In this document: in pieces, positions 1-9,410 of the stretch
How the letters are laid out: every line of letters starts with the position of its first letter
Position numbering within the stretch: the stretch's first letter is position 1
Source: Bacteroidia bacterium
GTDB taxonomy: Bacteria > Bacteroidota > Bacteroidia > Flavobacteriales > Flavobacteriaceae
Assembly: GCA_030431695.1 (NCBI GenBank)
Contig: JAUIIU010000011.1
Location: 1-58,866, forward strand
DNA length: 58,866 nt
Direction: 5' to 3'
The notes under the pieces: model-generated
Seen by the model: only the letters and a program-made list of their open reading frames with translations
Told to the model about the DNA's origin: nothing
Databases searched by the model: none
Made by a program: the position numbers and the translations under genes

Positions 1-188
1 TCTTCCTTTGCATTCTCAAGCATGATCTCCTTGACAGTATTTGCCGAAGCCATCGTTTGCGGTGGCGCTGCCAGATCGACCACATGGATCAGGATCAGTT
101 CGGCATCCAGGTTTTCAGCCATTTTGGCCGCGTAAAAAACGGCTACTTTGGACAACTTGGAAAAATCGGTTGGAATCAGAATATTCAT
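1..188 (-). CDS. Universal stress protein (UspA family), 3' part outside window
   Basis: Reading the minus strand from ATG at 188 gives MNILIPTDFSKLSKVAVFYA, then AAKMAENLDAELILIHVVD. This is the start of a UspA fold: beta-1 with the conserved IPTDFS segment, the first helix, then the second strand ILIHVVD. Only 62 codons are present; the gene runs off the left edge. UspA-family proteins are small cytoplasmic nucleotide-binding proteins raised under stress; the exact role here cannot be told. The start codon lies 4 nt after the stop of the truncated amidohydrolase upstream on the same strand, which is unusual (see findings). No separate promoter is visible. Confidence 0.8.
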   Translation of the reverse strand, partial: MNILIPTDFSKLSKVAVFYAAKMAENLDAELILIHVVDLAAPPQTMASANTVKEIMLENAKE

Positions 189-192
189 ACGT

Positions 193-1383
193 TCAGGTTT
201 TTTTACTGGAAAAATATTTGAAATCAGGCAGATCGATCACCTGTGCGTGTTCCACTTTCCATCGAGCATCTTTTTTACCCTCCAGGGCTTTGGTATAGGC
301 CCTTAAAACCGCCACGTTGGCCGAGTCCCCGATAGCGTGAGTATTCATCTGGTAGCCCGCGGCCGCGATGCGTTGCGCAAGGGAATCCATTTGGGGTTCG
401 GTGGTGATCATGAGCCCGAAATGACCGGGATGGTCGCTGTAAGGTTCCTTCATGGCTGCTCCCCTTGAACCCAGGGCACCATCGGCGTAAACTTTCACGC
501 TACGAACATTCAGGCGATCGGTCTTGACGATCCCTTTTGATAGAAAATGGTCGAGGTTCTCAGGATAGTTTGAGATCATGGCATATACCCGAATTTTCAT
601 CTCTCCTGATTGCTGAAGGCTGTCTATCAACTCGATCGCTTCTTTTGACAGCCCGGCGTCATTTACTGTTGTAAGTCCGAGCGACAAGCAGATATCTTCG
701 GCATCTCCAAGGGCCTTCGCGTAAAATGCCACATCCTTTTTAGGGATTATTGCACCCACGGGATTCATGGCCATATCAATTAACACACCTGTTGGCTCAC
801 CATTCTCAACAATTACCTCACCACCCTGCATGCTTGTTTCGGTAGTGATCCCTGCCAATTCCAGCGCCTTCGAATTACACAGCATAGCATGCCCATCGAT
901 CCTCCTTAAAGCAACAGGTGTATCGGGAAATAGTGAATCAAGTGCTTCCTTGGTAGGAAATTCCTTGACGTCCCAGTCGTTCTGATCCCAGCCGCGGCCT
1001 AAGATGAATTCCGACTGTTTTTCTTTCTGAAATTCCACTACCCGCTCCAATAATTCCCCATAACTAGTGGCTCCAACGAGATCCACTTGTTGTCGCACCA
1101 CACCGAGATTTAACAAATGAGCATGGGCATCGATCAGGCCTGGAAGTACGACATTTCCGCCCGCATCAAAAGTTTCGGTGGCTTTGTATTTTTCTGAAAT
1201 TGATACGGCATCACCGATCTCCAGAATCTTCCCATCCTTGACGACAAAGGCTTCTGCCATTCCGAAGGAATCATCAACGGTGTAAATTGTTGCGTTGGTG
1301 ACAAGCAGGTCGGCCGAAATCTTTTCAGCAGTACAAGAAATTAAAAGCGTAAGGGCTAGCAGGAATAAGGTATAGTGTTTCAT
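193..1383 (-). CDS. Secreted amidohydrolase (YtcJ-like, amidohydrolase_3), C-terminally truncated
   Basis: The start gives a lipoprotein-type signal (Cys17 after LTLLIS). The amidohydrolase barrel follows: GNVVLPGLIDAHAHL with the metal-binding HxH at residues 87-89, a KVYADGALGSRGA segment near residue 298, HAIGDSAN near 350 and VEHAQV near 377. The family hydrolyses C-N bonds with one or two metal ions. YtcJ-type proteins are usually about 530-560 residues; this one stops at 396, right after the VEHAQV strand, so the C-terminal barrel strand with the catalytic Asp and the end of the composite beta-domain are missing. It is probably inactive, or the result of a deletion. A TATCTTTC sequence just before the ATG resembles a -7 box. 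Confidence 0.8.
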   Translation of the reverse strand: MKHYTLFLLALTLLISCTAEKISADLLVTNATIYTVDDSFGMAEAFVVKDGKILEIGDAVSISEKYKATETFDAGGNVVLPGLIDAHAHLLNLGVVRQQVDLVGATSYGELLERVVEFQKEKQSEFILGRGWDQNDWDVKEFPTKEALDSLFPDTPVALRRIDGHAMLCNSKALELAGITTETSMQGGEVIVENGEPTGVLIDMAMNPVGAIIPKKDVAFYAKALGDAEDICLSLGLTTVNDAGLSKEAIELIDSLQQSGEMKIRVYAMISNYPENLDHFLSKGIVKTDRLNVRSVKVYADGALGSRGAAMKEPYSDHPGHFGLMITTEPQMDSLAQRIAAAGYQMNTHAIGDSANVAVLRAYTKALEGKKDARWKVEHAQVIDLPDFKYFSSKKT

Positions 1384-1402
1384 GCCCGAAAGATAGTAAA
1401 AA

Positions 1403-3205
1403 TCACTGCCAGTCGAACTTATAGGTAGCCCCTAACAATCCTTGTATTCCCTGAACAGGAAAATGCTGCCATTTCTCGTAGTTCTCTCCCAGCAGGTTAC
1501 TTCCCTTTGCAAAGATCGACAGCCTGTCGTTCACCCGGTAACCCACATGTGCGTTGGCGTCGATATAACTGTCCAGGGTACGAAATTCCACCATTCCTTC
1601 TCCAAAGATCAGCACATCGCCGGTAAACAGGATGCTTCGTTCCCCAACATAGAAAACAGAAGCCCCGGCGTAGATCTGTTCGTTGATGTCGAAGTTTGTG
1701 AACAAAGTAGCCTTTAAGTCGGGCAGGTTCCAGGCTTCCGGCTCATTGGTCATGTTATAGCTGAAGTATTCGGCACTGGCTCCAAGGGAGAAGGTATCGT
1801 TCACTTCTACTTTGAGTTCACCGAAGACCGACAGCGTATTTACATCGTCGTACACCAGCCCGAACGAATTACCGTACTCGTAGGCTTCCGTAGGACTCAC
1901 ATCGATCACGGGATTTGCCTGGAACAGAGCTTTATTCTCTTCCTTCCCATAGGATGCGCGAAGGTTATACCCCACCGAATTGGATAATTTTCCTTTAAAA
2001 CCACCAAAGGCATTGTACAGTTCACTGGTTGGCATGATGCCCAAAGTAGGTGACACGAACGGATTCTCCTCTACGAAACTGTAATAGGTATTTTGACGAA
2101 GTCCTCCGTCCGCACCACCATAAACTATGAGTAATTCGTCCACCAGTCTATACGAGGCGGCGATCCTGGGATAAATATAGAAGTTGGATTCACTATTCTC
2201 CGTGTCCAGGCCCACATAGCCCGCCACACCAAGTGACAAGGTAAGGTCCTCGTCGACATACACCAGTGCCGGGCTCACACCTGCATTCAGGAAACTGTAA
2301 CTTATACCATTGGTACCGAAGAGCCCCTTATCGAAAATTCCGGTTAGGTAATTCACATCTCCGTCGATCTTAAATGTGAACTGTGTAAGCGGAAAAGCGA
2401 ATTCGGGCTGAACAGCGATGTTGAATTCCGAAGAAGAATAAGAATCGCTGAAGAACCTCAGGTTGGCGGTTATCTTCTCGAAAAAGGATTCTTCCAGGGC
2501 CAGGCTACCGCCTACATATCCTCCGAAATAGGTTTGTTGTCCATCAATGGCGTCTATGTCCTCGTCGGATAGGGAATCGAAGAAGTCCGGCAGGCCGTAC
2601 CAGTTGAAAACACGGTGTTCTATCCCGGCATCGGCCATATAGGTGATGTCCTTCTGCCTGCTGGTGTAGTTCCCATCCAGGCGTGTATCGTAATATTTGT
2701 TCTCGATCCGAACCTCGTCTATTCCTCCCTGGGCCGAGTTATGCCGAAGAAAGAATCCGGCGTTATCCGTTCTGCTGATCTGGAAATTACTGTACAATTC
2801 GGCGAGTATGGAGGTGTAATTTCCGAAACCGAGCGTGGCGTAGTTGTCGTAAAGTCGCAAGGGAGCCGCTTTTTCGACGGCTGTGGCCTGGCCTTTCGAG
2901 GGGGTAAAGGTGGAAGCAACAGGTACCGAGAAGATCTGGTAATCCACTTCCTTTTTCGCAGTGCTCACCGAGTCGTTGAGTACAGGTGTTTCCTTCACCT
3001 TGAAAGCATCTGAAATCGTGGGCGTATAGGGTTTCACGATATTGACTACCTCAGTTCCCAGTTTCTCCTCCTGCGCGGAGGCAATGGTAACACAAAGCAG
3101 CAGAACCGTGATCACGATGACGATCCTGATCAGTCGTTCGCTATACGACTGCGAACCAAGGAACATGGCAAAAAGTTTTGAGAAAATGTCTTTTAACATT
3201 GTCAT
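1403..3205 (-). CDS. Outer-membrane beta-barrel protein, TonB-dependent-receptor-like
   Basis: About 600 residues. I place the start at ATG 3205 (MTMLKDIFSKLF), because further upstream the frame runs towards the preceding TPR gene and the N-terminal residues there look non-coding. A hydrophobic stretch ending at Ala-Ser-Ala-Gln is the signal sequence. A short conserved-looking segment (VVNIVKPYTPTISDAFKVK) is followed by many amphipathic strands and a C-terminal strand ending in FDWQ, typical of outer-membrane barrels. Strand spacing and the terminal GSNLLGENYEKW segment resemble TonB-dependent receptors, but I see no plug domain. It sits 28 nt downstream of the giant TPR gene on the same strand, so the two are probably co-transcribed and work together at the envelope. 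Substrate unknown. Confidence 0.7.
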   Translation of the reverse strand: MTMLKDIFSKLFAMFLGSQSYSERLIRIVIVITVLLLCVTIASAQEEKLGTEVVNIVKPYTPTISDAFKVKETPVLNDSVSTAKKEVDYQIFSVPVASTFTPSKGQATAVEKAAPLRLYDNYATLGFGNYTSILAELYSNFQISRTDNAGFFLRHNSAQGGIDEVRIENKYYDTRLDGNYTSRQKDITYMADAGIEHRVFNWYGLPDFFDSLSDEDIDAIDGQQTYFGGYVGGSLALEESFFEKITANLRFFSDSYSSSEFNIAVQPEFAFPLTQFTFKIDGDVNYLTGIFDKGLFGTNGISYSFLNAGVSPALVYVDEDLTLSLGVAGYVGLDTENSESNFYIYPRIAASYRLVDELLIVYGGADGGLRQNTYYSFVEENPFVSPTLGIMPTSELYNAFGGFKGKLSNSVGYNLRASYGKEENKALFQANPVIDVSPTEAYEYGNSFGLVYDDVNTLSVFGELKVEVNDTFSLGASAEYFSYNMTNEPEAWNLPDLKATLFTNFDINEQIYAGASVFYVGERSILFTGDVLIFGEGMVEFRTLDSYIDANAHVGYRVNDRLSIFAKGSNLLGENYEKWQHFPVQGIQGLLGATYKFDWQ

Positions 3206-3233
3206 GATTGTTAACGATTTTTGATTGATGGGG

Positions 3234-6200
3234 TTAATTCTGATCTGTTTCAATTGAAGCATTGGTCTTTGCTTCGGCGGCCTTAACGATGGACAGTTCA
3301 GCTTTGGCCTCTTCAACGATATCAGGATATTCACTGAAATTTGTGATCACGCTTTCCAGGATATAGGTTGCCTGGTACGCATCGCCCAAAGCATAAAAAT
3401 TCTTTGCCATCAGCACCAGTCCTTTGGCCCCGTATTCCTTATAACCGGAATGATCTCTCGCAAGCTTCTGAACGGCCTGGTTCGAGGCCTCGTAGTTGCC
3501 GTCCTTATTCTTGAAGTAGGCGTCGAAGTACAGGGATTCAGCCGCCAGCAGACCAGTAGCGATCTTGCGTACTTCAGAATAGGCTGCCCAGGCTTTTTCC
3601 TCCTCTCCTGTCTTCATAGCTGAGCGAGCAATAACCACCTGGGCGTCACTTTTTATAGAGTTATCGATCTTTTCCAGGGCGAGGACCTTTTCGGCATAGG
3701 CTACCGCGTCTTCATAGCGCTTCAACTCGTAGCTCGCCTTCATGCTATTGGTCTGGGCAAAGGTGATATTCTGCGGGAAATCGGCTTCTGTCTCCAAACG
3801 CTTCAGGTAAACAATAGCGTTCTCGTAGTCCTTCCTGGCGAGGAACAATTCGGAGATCCGTGCCAGCGCCTGTTCGGTGAATTCACTTCGCTCCCTGTCC
3901 ACCACGAATTTGAAGTGCGGAATAGCATCGTCACCCTTGCTTTCACCAAAGTAGATCTGGGCGAGGTAGAAGTTCGCTTTCAGGGCGTGGCGGCCGTTAG
4001 GAAATTCAGACACATATTCTTCGAAACGATCCCGGGCCTGCTTCAGTTTATTTTCGAGGTAAGGTTGTTCGGCAGCGGCATAGGTAGCGTCGTCCAGTTC
4101 GGCATCTTCCACTTCTACATAATCCAGGGTTCGGACCCAGTTTGCGTAATCACTCACCCGTCCCTGGTCGATATAGATCAGCTTCGCCGATGCAACAGCC
4201 TGTAGGCTTTCATCCGACCCGGGGAAGTCGTTTGCAACCCTTTTGAATATCCCCAGTGCATCATTGCTCCGCCCGGTATTGTCGTAGATCAATGCCTTCT
4301 TCAGCAATGCCCTGGACACATAACTGCTTTTCGGTAATTCCCGCACAAGCTTGTCGTAGGTTCTCACTGCTTCATCATTCTTTTCCATGGAAACATAGGT
4401 ATTGCCAAGCTCATACAAAGCATCATCCCTGTATATCGATCTGGGGTAAGTTTGATCGAATGACTCCAACCCCTCGAGCTTCTGGCTCACCCTATCCACA
4501 AAACCGTAACTTATGGCCTTCTGAAAAGCGGCGTAGTCCTCATCTGGCGTTCCCAGGCTGATGGCCTGGTTGTAGTTCTCCATGGCCGGCCAGTATTGAC
4601 TGGTCACGAAGTAGCTGTCGCCAAGGCGGAGGTAGGCGTCCTGTTTACGGGCGGCATCCGAAGCAGAAGATTCCACGTATCCTTTGAAATATGTAATCGC
4701 GTCGGGGTAATTCTTCAGTTTAAAATAATTGTAAGCCAGGTTGTAGTTGCTGTTCCTGAATTCGGGGGTTGAATCTGCCTGTGGCATCTGAAGGAATTGC
4801 TTGTAGCCCACCAGCGCCTGGTTGAATTCCGATCGGTTGTAGTCGCTCTCCGCTTTCCAATATACCGCCCTGGCCGTATAAACAGCGTCGCGGGGTTCTT
4901 TCAGCGATTTGTCAAAAAGCGAAACAGCTTCATCATAATCACCTTCGTTGTAGAGTTCCAGTCCGCGCAGGAAGGTCACCTTCTGGTAAGCGAGCTTGTT
5001 CTCAAACGATTTGTTATCCTCCAGCAATCGCACCGCTTCCTTATAGTTCCTGGAGCTGATGTAGGAATCGATAAGCAGATCCTTCAGCGCATCGTTGTTC
5101 TTGTTATCAGGGTAGTTTTCAATGAAGGACAACAACACCTGCGGTACAGGCTCGTAGCTGTTCCCGATCTCGTAACTCAGTTTGGCGTAGTTGAGCCAGG
5201 CATCTTCGCGTATCTCCGGGCTGAAATCCATTTCCGAAGCATTCCTGAAAGCGTTCAGGGCCTCCTGCTTTTTACCCAGTTTCAAATAGCTCTCCGCTAA
5301 GTGATAGTATGCATTCTGCGCAACACTGTTCTTACCATCGATGATCTTGTTGAACTCCCCGATCGCAGCCTGGTAATCACCCTGCTTGTAATGGGCATAG
5401 CCCAGCTGGTAATAGTCGGTATTGGTCCATTTCCCCCGTTTACCTTTATACTGACCCAGGTACGGAATAGCATCAGCATATTTTTCCAGGTTGAAATAGC
5501 TCTCCCCTATGATCTTGGCGAGTTCGCTTTTCTCCTGCGGACTCGAATTATCGAATTGCTCCATCCCCATATCGATAGCCTTCTGAAAGTTACCAAGCTT
5601 AAAGTTCATATCGGCCTGGTAGTACGACAGGTCCTCGGCGTAGCGTTCCTGTCCCTGGACGGCTTCAAAAAGTTCGGTGGCTTCCTCGTATTGATCACCC
5701 TCGTAGGCGATAAAGCCAAGGTAGTATTTGGCCTGGGCGCCATAAGTAGGAGAATCACTCACCCGGTTGAAATATTTTTTTGCTTCGGAATACCTTCTAT
5801 TCTTGAAATAAGCATATCCGTTGTTGAAATTGAAACGTTCACGTTCACTTCTTCCCAGGCTGTTCTCATCCACCTTGTCGTACCATTTTCGAGCATAGGA
5901 GTACTTTCCATTCTCAAAGTAGAAGTTGGCCACATTGATATAGGCGTCATTCCGTTTGATGCTGGTTGGAAATTCGGCTACGAAATCCTCCATCAGGGCG
6001 TCGGCGTTCTGTTGGTTAAGCCGAACGGCACAATTTGCAATATAGTAGGCACAATCCCCCCGAACCGTCTCGTCCTCGGCCTGGCGCTTTACCCTGTCGA
6101 AAAGCGTTTGAGCAGCCAGGTACTGTTCGTTATTGTACAGTTCGATGGCCTTATTGAAGGTTTCGAGTTCGTTGGTGTAAATTTCGGTTTGTTGTGAATA

Positions 6201-6254
6201 GGCTGAAAGCGAAATAACTACGAGAATCGTAGTTAAAGTGAGGCTTCTGAACAT
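3234..6254 (-). CDS. Large secreted/periplasmic tetratricopeptide repeat protein
   Basis: About 1006 residues from ATG 6254 (MFRSLTLTTILVVISLSAYS, a signal peptide); an in-frame ATG at 6278 would add eight residues before the signal and is less likely. The mature protein is almost wholly TPR/Sel1-like helix pairs from about residue 30 to 990, with repeated A/G-Y/F-x4-Y-xxA-I motifs (for example ALGYAHYKQGDYQAAIGEF-like units). TPR arrays mediate protein-protein contacts. It ends 28 nt before the outer-membrane barrel gene, so it may act as a periplasmic or surface adaptor for that barrel. Family members of this size are common in Bacteroidota; no catalytic motif is visible. Confidence 0.8.
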   Translation of the reverse strand: MFRSLTLTTILVVISLSAYSQQTEIYTNELETFNKAIELYNNEQYLAAQTLFDRVKRQAEDETVRGDCAYYIANCAVRLNQQNADALMEDFVAEFPTSIKRNDAYINVANFYFENGKYSYARKWYDKVDENSLGRSERERFNFNNGYAYFKNRRYSEAKKYFNRVSDSPTYGAQAKYYLGFIAYEGDQYEEATELFEAVQGQERYAEDLSYYQADMNFKLGNFQKAIDMGMEQFDNSSPQEKSELAKIIGESYFNLEKYADAIPYLGQYKGKRGKWTNTDYYQLGYAHYKQGDYQAAIGEFNKIIDGKNSVAQNAYYHLAESYLKLGKKQEALNAFRNASEMDFSPEIREDAWLNYAKLSYEIGNSYEPVPQVLLSFIENYPDNKNNDALKDLLIDSYISSRNYKEAVRLLEDNKSFENKLAYQKVTFLRGLELYNEGDYDEAVSLFDKSLKEPRDAVYTARAVYWKAESDYNRSEFNQALVGYKQFLQMPQADSTPEFRNSNYNLAYNYFKLKNYPDAITYFKGYVESSASDAARKQDAYLRLGDSYFVTSQYWPAMENYNQAISLGTPDEDYAAFQKAISYGFVDRVSQKLEGLESFDQTYPRSIYRDDALYELGNTYVSMEKNDEAVRTYDKLVRELPKSSYVSRALLKKALIYDNTGRSNDALGIFKRVANDFPGSDESLQAVASAKLIYIDQGRVSDYANWVRTLDYVEVEDAELDDATYAAAEQPYLENKLKQARDRFEEYVSEFPNGRHALKANFYLAQIYFGESKGDDAIPHFKFVVDRERSEFTEQALARISELFLARKDYENAIVYLKRLETEADFPQNITFAQTNSMKASYELKRYEDAVAYAEKVLALEKIDNSIKSDAQVVIARSAMKTGEEEKAWAAYSEVRKIATGLLAAESLYFDAYFKNKDGNYEASNQAVQKLARDHSGYKEYGAKGLVLMAKNFYALGDAYQATYILESVITNFSEYPDIVEEAKAELSIVKAAEAKTNASIETDQN

Positions 6255-6504
6255 TAGAAATGGGTTTTTAACGCACATAAAGATACAGGTTACTCAAGTA
6301 GCCAAATGCCCTAAAGCAAAAGGTTTTTAACAATTAAATCAACAGATTCTGAGTAGTATTCTTACATGTGTTAGCTGTTCAGGTTATGTGGTCAGCTTAA
6401 AGTAGTAACGCAACATTTGGAATATAATTATGTTTTAAACCTGAAGCGAGTTTCCTCTGTCTGAAATTTACTGTACATTTAATGATTCTGAAAAATCACA
6501 TCCA

Positions 6505-6966
6505 ATGAAAAATCTCCTGTTTATTTTATGCCTTCTTATGGCGGCTCCCACCTTCGCACAACGGAATATCAAGAACCTCTATGAAAGACAGGGAAAGATC
6601 GGCATAGGAACCCGGACTCCCGATGAGATGCTCACCGTAAAAGGCAAGATCCACACCCAGGAGGTCCTTGTGGACCTGAAGGGCGCAGTCGCCCCCGACT
6701 ATGTTTTTCAAAATTATTTCCTGGGAACTTCGGAATTAATGCCCGGGTACACATTTACCCCTCTTAATAAACTAGCCGCCTATGTGGAAGAAAACCACCA
6801 TCTGCCGGGCGTTCCTTCAGCAAAAGAATTGGATGCGGAAGGTATGTCGCTTAAAGAAATGAACTTAATTTTGCTTCAGAAGATTGAAGAGCTAACGTTG
6901 TACACCATCGAACAACAAAAAGAGATCGATTCGTTGAAAGAAATAGTGGCCAGACTCCAAGAGTAG
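6505..6966 (+). CDS. Secreted tail-fibre-like protein with C-terminal coiled coil
   Basis: 153 residues. A signal peptide (to TFAQ) is followed by GKIGIGTRTPDEMLTVKGKI, the pattern common in Bacteroidota cell-surface proteins that precede a peptidase_S74/tail-fibre-like trimerisation region. It ends in a helix (LKEMNLILLQKIEELTLYTI and on) predicted to coil. There is no intramolecular chaperone catalytic domain, and the VAPDYVF and HHLPGVPSAKE motifs are typical of the short stand-alone form. Probably a trimeric surface or periplasmic protein of unknown role. It stands alone 250 bp from the TPR gene, which is divergent. Confidence 0.7.
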   Translation: MKNLLFILCLLMAAPTFAQRNIKNLYERQGKIGIGTRTPDEMLTVKGKIHTQEVLVDLKGAVAPDYVFQNYFLGTSELMPGYTFTPLNKLAAYVEENHHLPGVPSAKELDAEGMSLKEMNLILLQKIEELTLYTIEQQKEIDSLKEIVARLQE

Positions 6967-6979
6967 TCGATTAATTGAA

Positions 6980-6987
6980 TATTTTTG
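6980..6987 (+). promoter_or_regulatory. Putative -7 box (TATTTTTG) for ftsE
   Basis: TATTTTTG matches the Bacteroidota -7 consensus TAnnTTTG. It ends 15 nt before the ftsE ATG and lies just after the stop of the preceding gene. No clear -33 TTG is visible at the right distance, so this is a moderate call. Confidence 0.45.
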
Positions 6988-7002
6988 CAGTAAACGATCC
7001 GT

Positions 7003-7686
7003 ATGTCCCAACCTGTATTATCCTTAAAGAACGCCTCGATCTTCCAGCGCGAGAACCTTATCCTTTCCGACGTGACCGTCTCTGTACAAAAGGGTGAATT
7101 CGTCTATCTCATCGGGAAGACGGGTACCGGGAAAAGTAGCTTTATGAAAACCCTCTACGGGGATCTTCCGCTCTTGAAAGGAGAGGGTGAAATCGTTGGT
7201 TACGACCTTCCCACTTTAAAAGAAAAGGACATCCCTTTTCTCCGCAGAAAACTGGGTGTGGTGTTCCAGGATTTCCAACTTCTCAATGACAGGACGGTAA
7301 AGGACAACCTGATGTTCGTACTTACCGCAACAGGCTGGAAGGATAAAACTGAAATGAACAGCAAAATTGATGAAGTTCTGGACAAAGTTGGCATGAAAAC
7401 CAAGAGCTTCAAATATCCTTACCAGTTATCGGGTGGAGAACAACAGCGTGTCGCGATCGCAAGGGCCCTGTTAAATGACCCCGAGTTGATCCTTGCCGAT
7501 GAGCCCACAGGGAACCTCGATCCCCAAACCAGTGTGGAGGTAATGGAAGTCCTCCAGGAGATAAACAAGAACGGGAATACTATTTTGATGGCCACCCACG
7601 ATTATGCGCTGATCTTAAAATATCCTTCAAAAACCCTGAAATGCGACGAGCAGCAGGTGTTCGAAGTGGTTCAGAAAACTGTTTAA
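7003..7686 (+). CDS. ftsE: Cell-division ABC ATPase FtsE
   Basis: 227 residues, a full ABC nucleotide-binding domain: Walker A GKTGTGKSS (38-46), Q-loop Q89 in VVFQDFQ, signature LSGGEQQR (142-149), Walker B LILADEPTG (162-170), H-loop in MATHDY. FtsE partners with the membrane protein FtsX to control peptidoglycan hydrolases at the division site. Closest family by length and by the EPTGNLDP segment is FtsE/LolD; the gene is solitary here, with no ftsX next door, as is usual in Bacteroidota. It runs tail-to-tail with the subtilase gene, only 3 nt apart, with no obvious terminator between them. Confidence 0.8.
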   Translation: MSQPVLSLKNASIFQRENLILSDVTVSVQKGEFVYLIGKTGTGKSSFMKTLYGDLPLLKGEGEIVGYDLPTLKEKDIPFLRRKLGVVFQDFQLLNDRTVKDNLMFVLTATGWKDKTEMNSKIDEVLDKVGMKTKSFKYPYQLSGGEQQRVAIARALLNDPELILADEPTGNLDPQTSVEVMEVLQEINKNGNTILMATHDYALILKYPSKTLKCDEQQVFEVVQKTV

Positions 7687-7689
7687 GGA

Positions 7690-9315
7690 TTATTCGGGGA
7701 ATCCTTCACGCAATACCAGGTCGCATTGTTTCTCCAGCGAAGGATCTATCTTCAAATGAATACTACCGCTTGAATTCGGCTTTAGTTTAGTACCCGGACC
7801 AATAGTTATACTATTTTTTGCAGTTAGCTTAAGTGTAGCTTCCTCGGTGAATTCCTGGTTACGAAGGGTCACATTTTCCGAAAGTGAGGTGAGCTTGAAA
7901 TCCCAACGATTGAACTTCTGATCCTGGATGTAGGCTGTTTCTCCTTCAGCATAAAGCTTGTAGACCATTTCCACCGCCTTACCGATATTCAGCATACCGG
8001 AGCCGTAAAGACCCAGGTAGGGTTCATTGGGTTCAATGTGATCAATATTCCACGAGGTCATTTTGAGGATGCCGTCCAATTCGTCCATAGGCAGACAGGG
8101 ATTCAGCGATAACATCAGTCCGATGGTTCCCGTTACGAAAGGGGTGCTGGGAGATGTTGCTTCAAACCTGATATATGTGATCTCATCTTCGAAAAAGTAC
8201 TTCGGAAGTTTCCACACACCCGCTGATGGTGCGAGTATGTCGATCTTGTCATTCAGGGTGGTAGTAGAGACCTTGTAGATATGCGGTGTTTCCGAAAGAT
8301 CATTATTCCTGAAACCCATGGTACGGCCTATGTACCCGCGAATATTCAGCGCGTAGTAATTACCCTTCTCATCCTGCCCATAGTTATCCAGTGGTCGTTC
8401 ATACTTGTACATGGCCGTACCCACCGAGATCACGTGGTTATAGGATGCCGGGTAGTACAATCGCTCACCTTTGTTCTCGCTGTAGGGCCGGTTTCCGGCA
8501 CCCGCAACGAGTATGGTCCCGTTCTCGAACATCTCATCGATCGCCGCCTGGGCCGTCTCGTAGTATGTACGTGAGACCCAACTGCAGTTGATCACCTTCA
8601 CTCCCATATCCGACAGTTCCTTTAGTTGCTCCAGGGTCTTGAAACTACCGTAGGTGGTGGTATAGATCCCGCAATCGTAGCAAATACCCGTGCCGCCATA
8701 TGCGTTATTTCCCTGTGCCGCGGCAATTCCGGCTACCCCGGATCCGTGGCCTTCTGAAAAGCTTGACTTCCTTATCACCCTGGTCTTATACTTGAATTCG
8801 ACATTGGACGTATCTACGGCCCCGTCGGCTATACCAATGATAAAATCCTTGTTCCCTGTAGTGTAATACCAGGCTTTGGGCACATCCATAAAGTCGAGGT
8901 AATCCAGGACTATAGGCAAACCCAGGTTTTCCCCGGTCGTACTGGTAAGACCATAGTCGTTGGGCTGAAAGATCTTCTTGTCCTCTTCGGAAATATCCTC
9001 GGCAAATTCGAAGATATGACCTGCATATCTCAAAAATGCCTCACCGGCCCCGGGTTTTTCAGAAACTACAAAGAATGTGCGCTTCAACTGGTCCTTTGTA
9101 CTCCCACGGAATGTTTTTTTGAAGGTGGTGATCCTGTACTCGTTGAAGACCTGTTCCAGGGCTTGATCTGTTCCTGCATAATCGATATGACTCGCCAGTT
9201 GCTTCAGTTCCGGTACGAACAAACTATCCCTGGCTCGAAGGTAGTACCAGTAATCATCCTGCGCAAAACCGGAGAAGGATACCAGGGCTACGAGAAGGAA
9301 AATTAATTTATTCAT
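7690..9315 (-). CDS. Secreted S8 family (subtilisin-like) serine peptidase
   Basis: 541 residues with a signal peptide (MNKLIFLLVALVSFSGFAQ). Catalytic triad: Asp164 in FIIGIADGAVD, His190 in SEGHGSGVAGIAAAQ, and Ser in the EATSPSTPFVTG segment near residue 390, where the usual GTS is ATS. The N-terminal 130 residues look like a propeptide or inhibitor-like region. The last 80 residues form beta-strands (VTLRNQEF, ITIGPGTKLKPNSSGSIHL), a pattern often seen before sorting domains, but no T9SS C-terminal domain follows. Probably periplasmic or exported by another route. A TACCTTTC sequence upstream resembles a -7 box. Confidence 0.8.
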   Translation of the reverse strand: MNKLIFLLVALVSFSGFAQDDYWYYLRARDSLFVPELKQLASHIDYAGTDQALEQVFNEYRITTFKKTFRGSTKDQLKRTFFVVSEKPGAGEAFLRYAGHIFEFAEDISEEDKKIFQPNDYGLTSTTGENLGLPIVLDYLDFMDVPKAWYYTTGNKDFIIGIADGAVDTSNVEFKYKTRVIRKSSFSEGHGSGVAGIAAAQGNNAYGGTGICYDCGIYTTTYGSFKTLEQLKELSDMGVKVINCSWVSRTYYETAQAAIDEMFENGTILVAGAGNRPYSENKGERLYYPASYNHVISVGTAMYKYERPLDNYGQDEKGNYYALNIRGYIGRTMGFRNNDLSETPHIYKVSTTTLNDKIDILAPSAGVWKLPKYFFEDEITYIRFEATSPSTPFVTGTIGLMLSLNPCLPMDELDGILKMTSWNIDHIEPNEPYLGLYGSGMLNIGKAVEMVYKLYAEGETAYIQDQKFNRWDFKLTSLSENVTLRNQEFTEEATLKLTAKNSITIGPGTKLKPNSSGSIHLKIDPSLEKQCDLVLREGFPE

Positions 9316-9390
9316 GGAAAACGGATCAGTTCAAGGAAAGGTAATGAAAAAAACTAATTCGGGCGGAATTTCGTTATAGGCGATATATTG

Positions 9391-9398
9391 TACATTTG
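9391..9398 (+). promoter_or_regulatory. -7 box (TACATTTG) of first glycosyltransferase gene
   Basis: A perfect TAnnTTTG match ending 12 nt before the ATG at 9411, so the transcript would have a leader of only about 5 nt. It suggests an independent promoter for the plus-strand glycosyltransferase pair. The -33 element is not clear. Confidence 0.55.
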
Positions 9399-9410
9399 CT
9401 TTGTTCATCG

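Noticed and set aside
5301-6197. Plus-strand open frame of about 298 codons opposite the TPR gene
   Set aside because: Antisense of a well-supported signal-peptide TPR protein; the product shows no family pattern.
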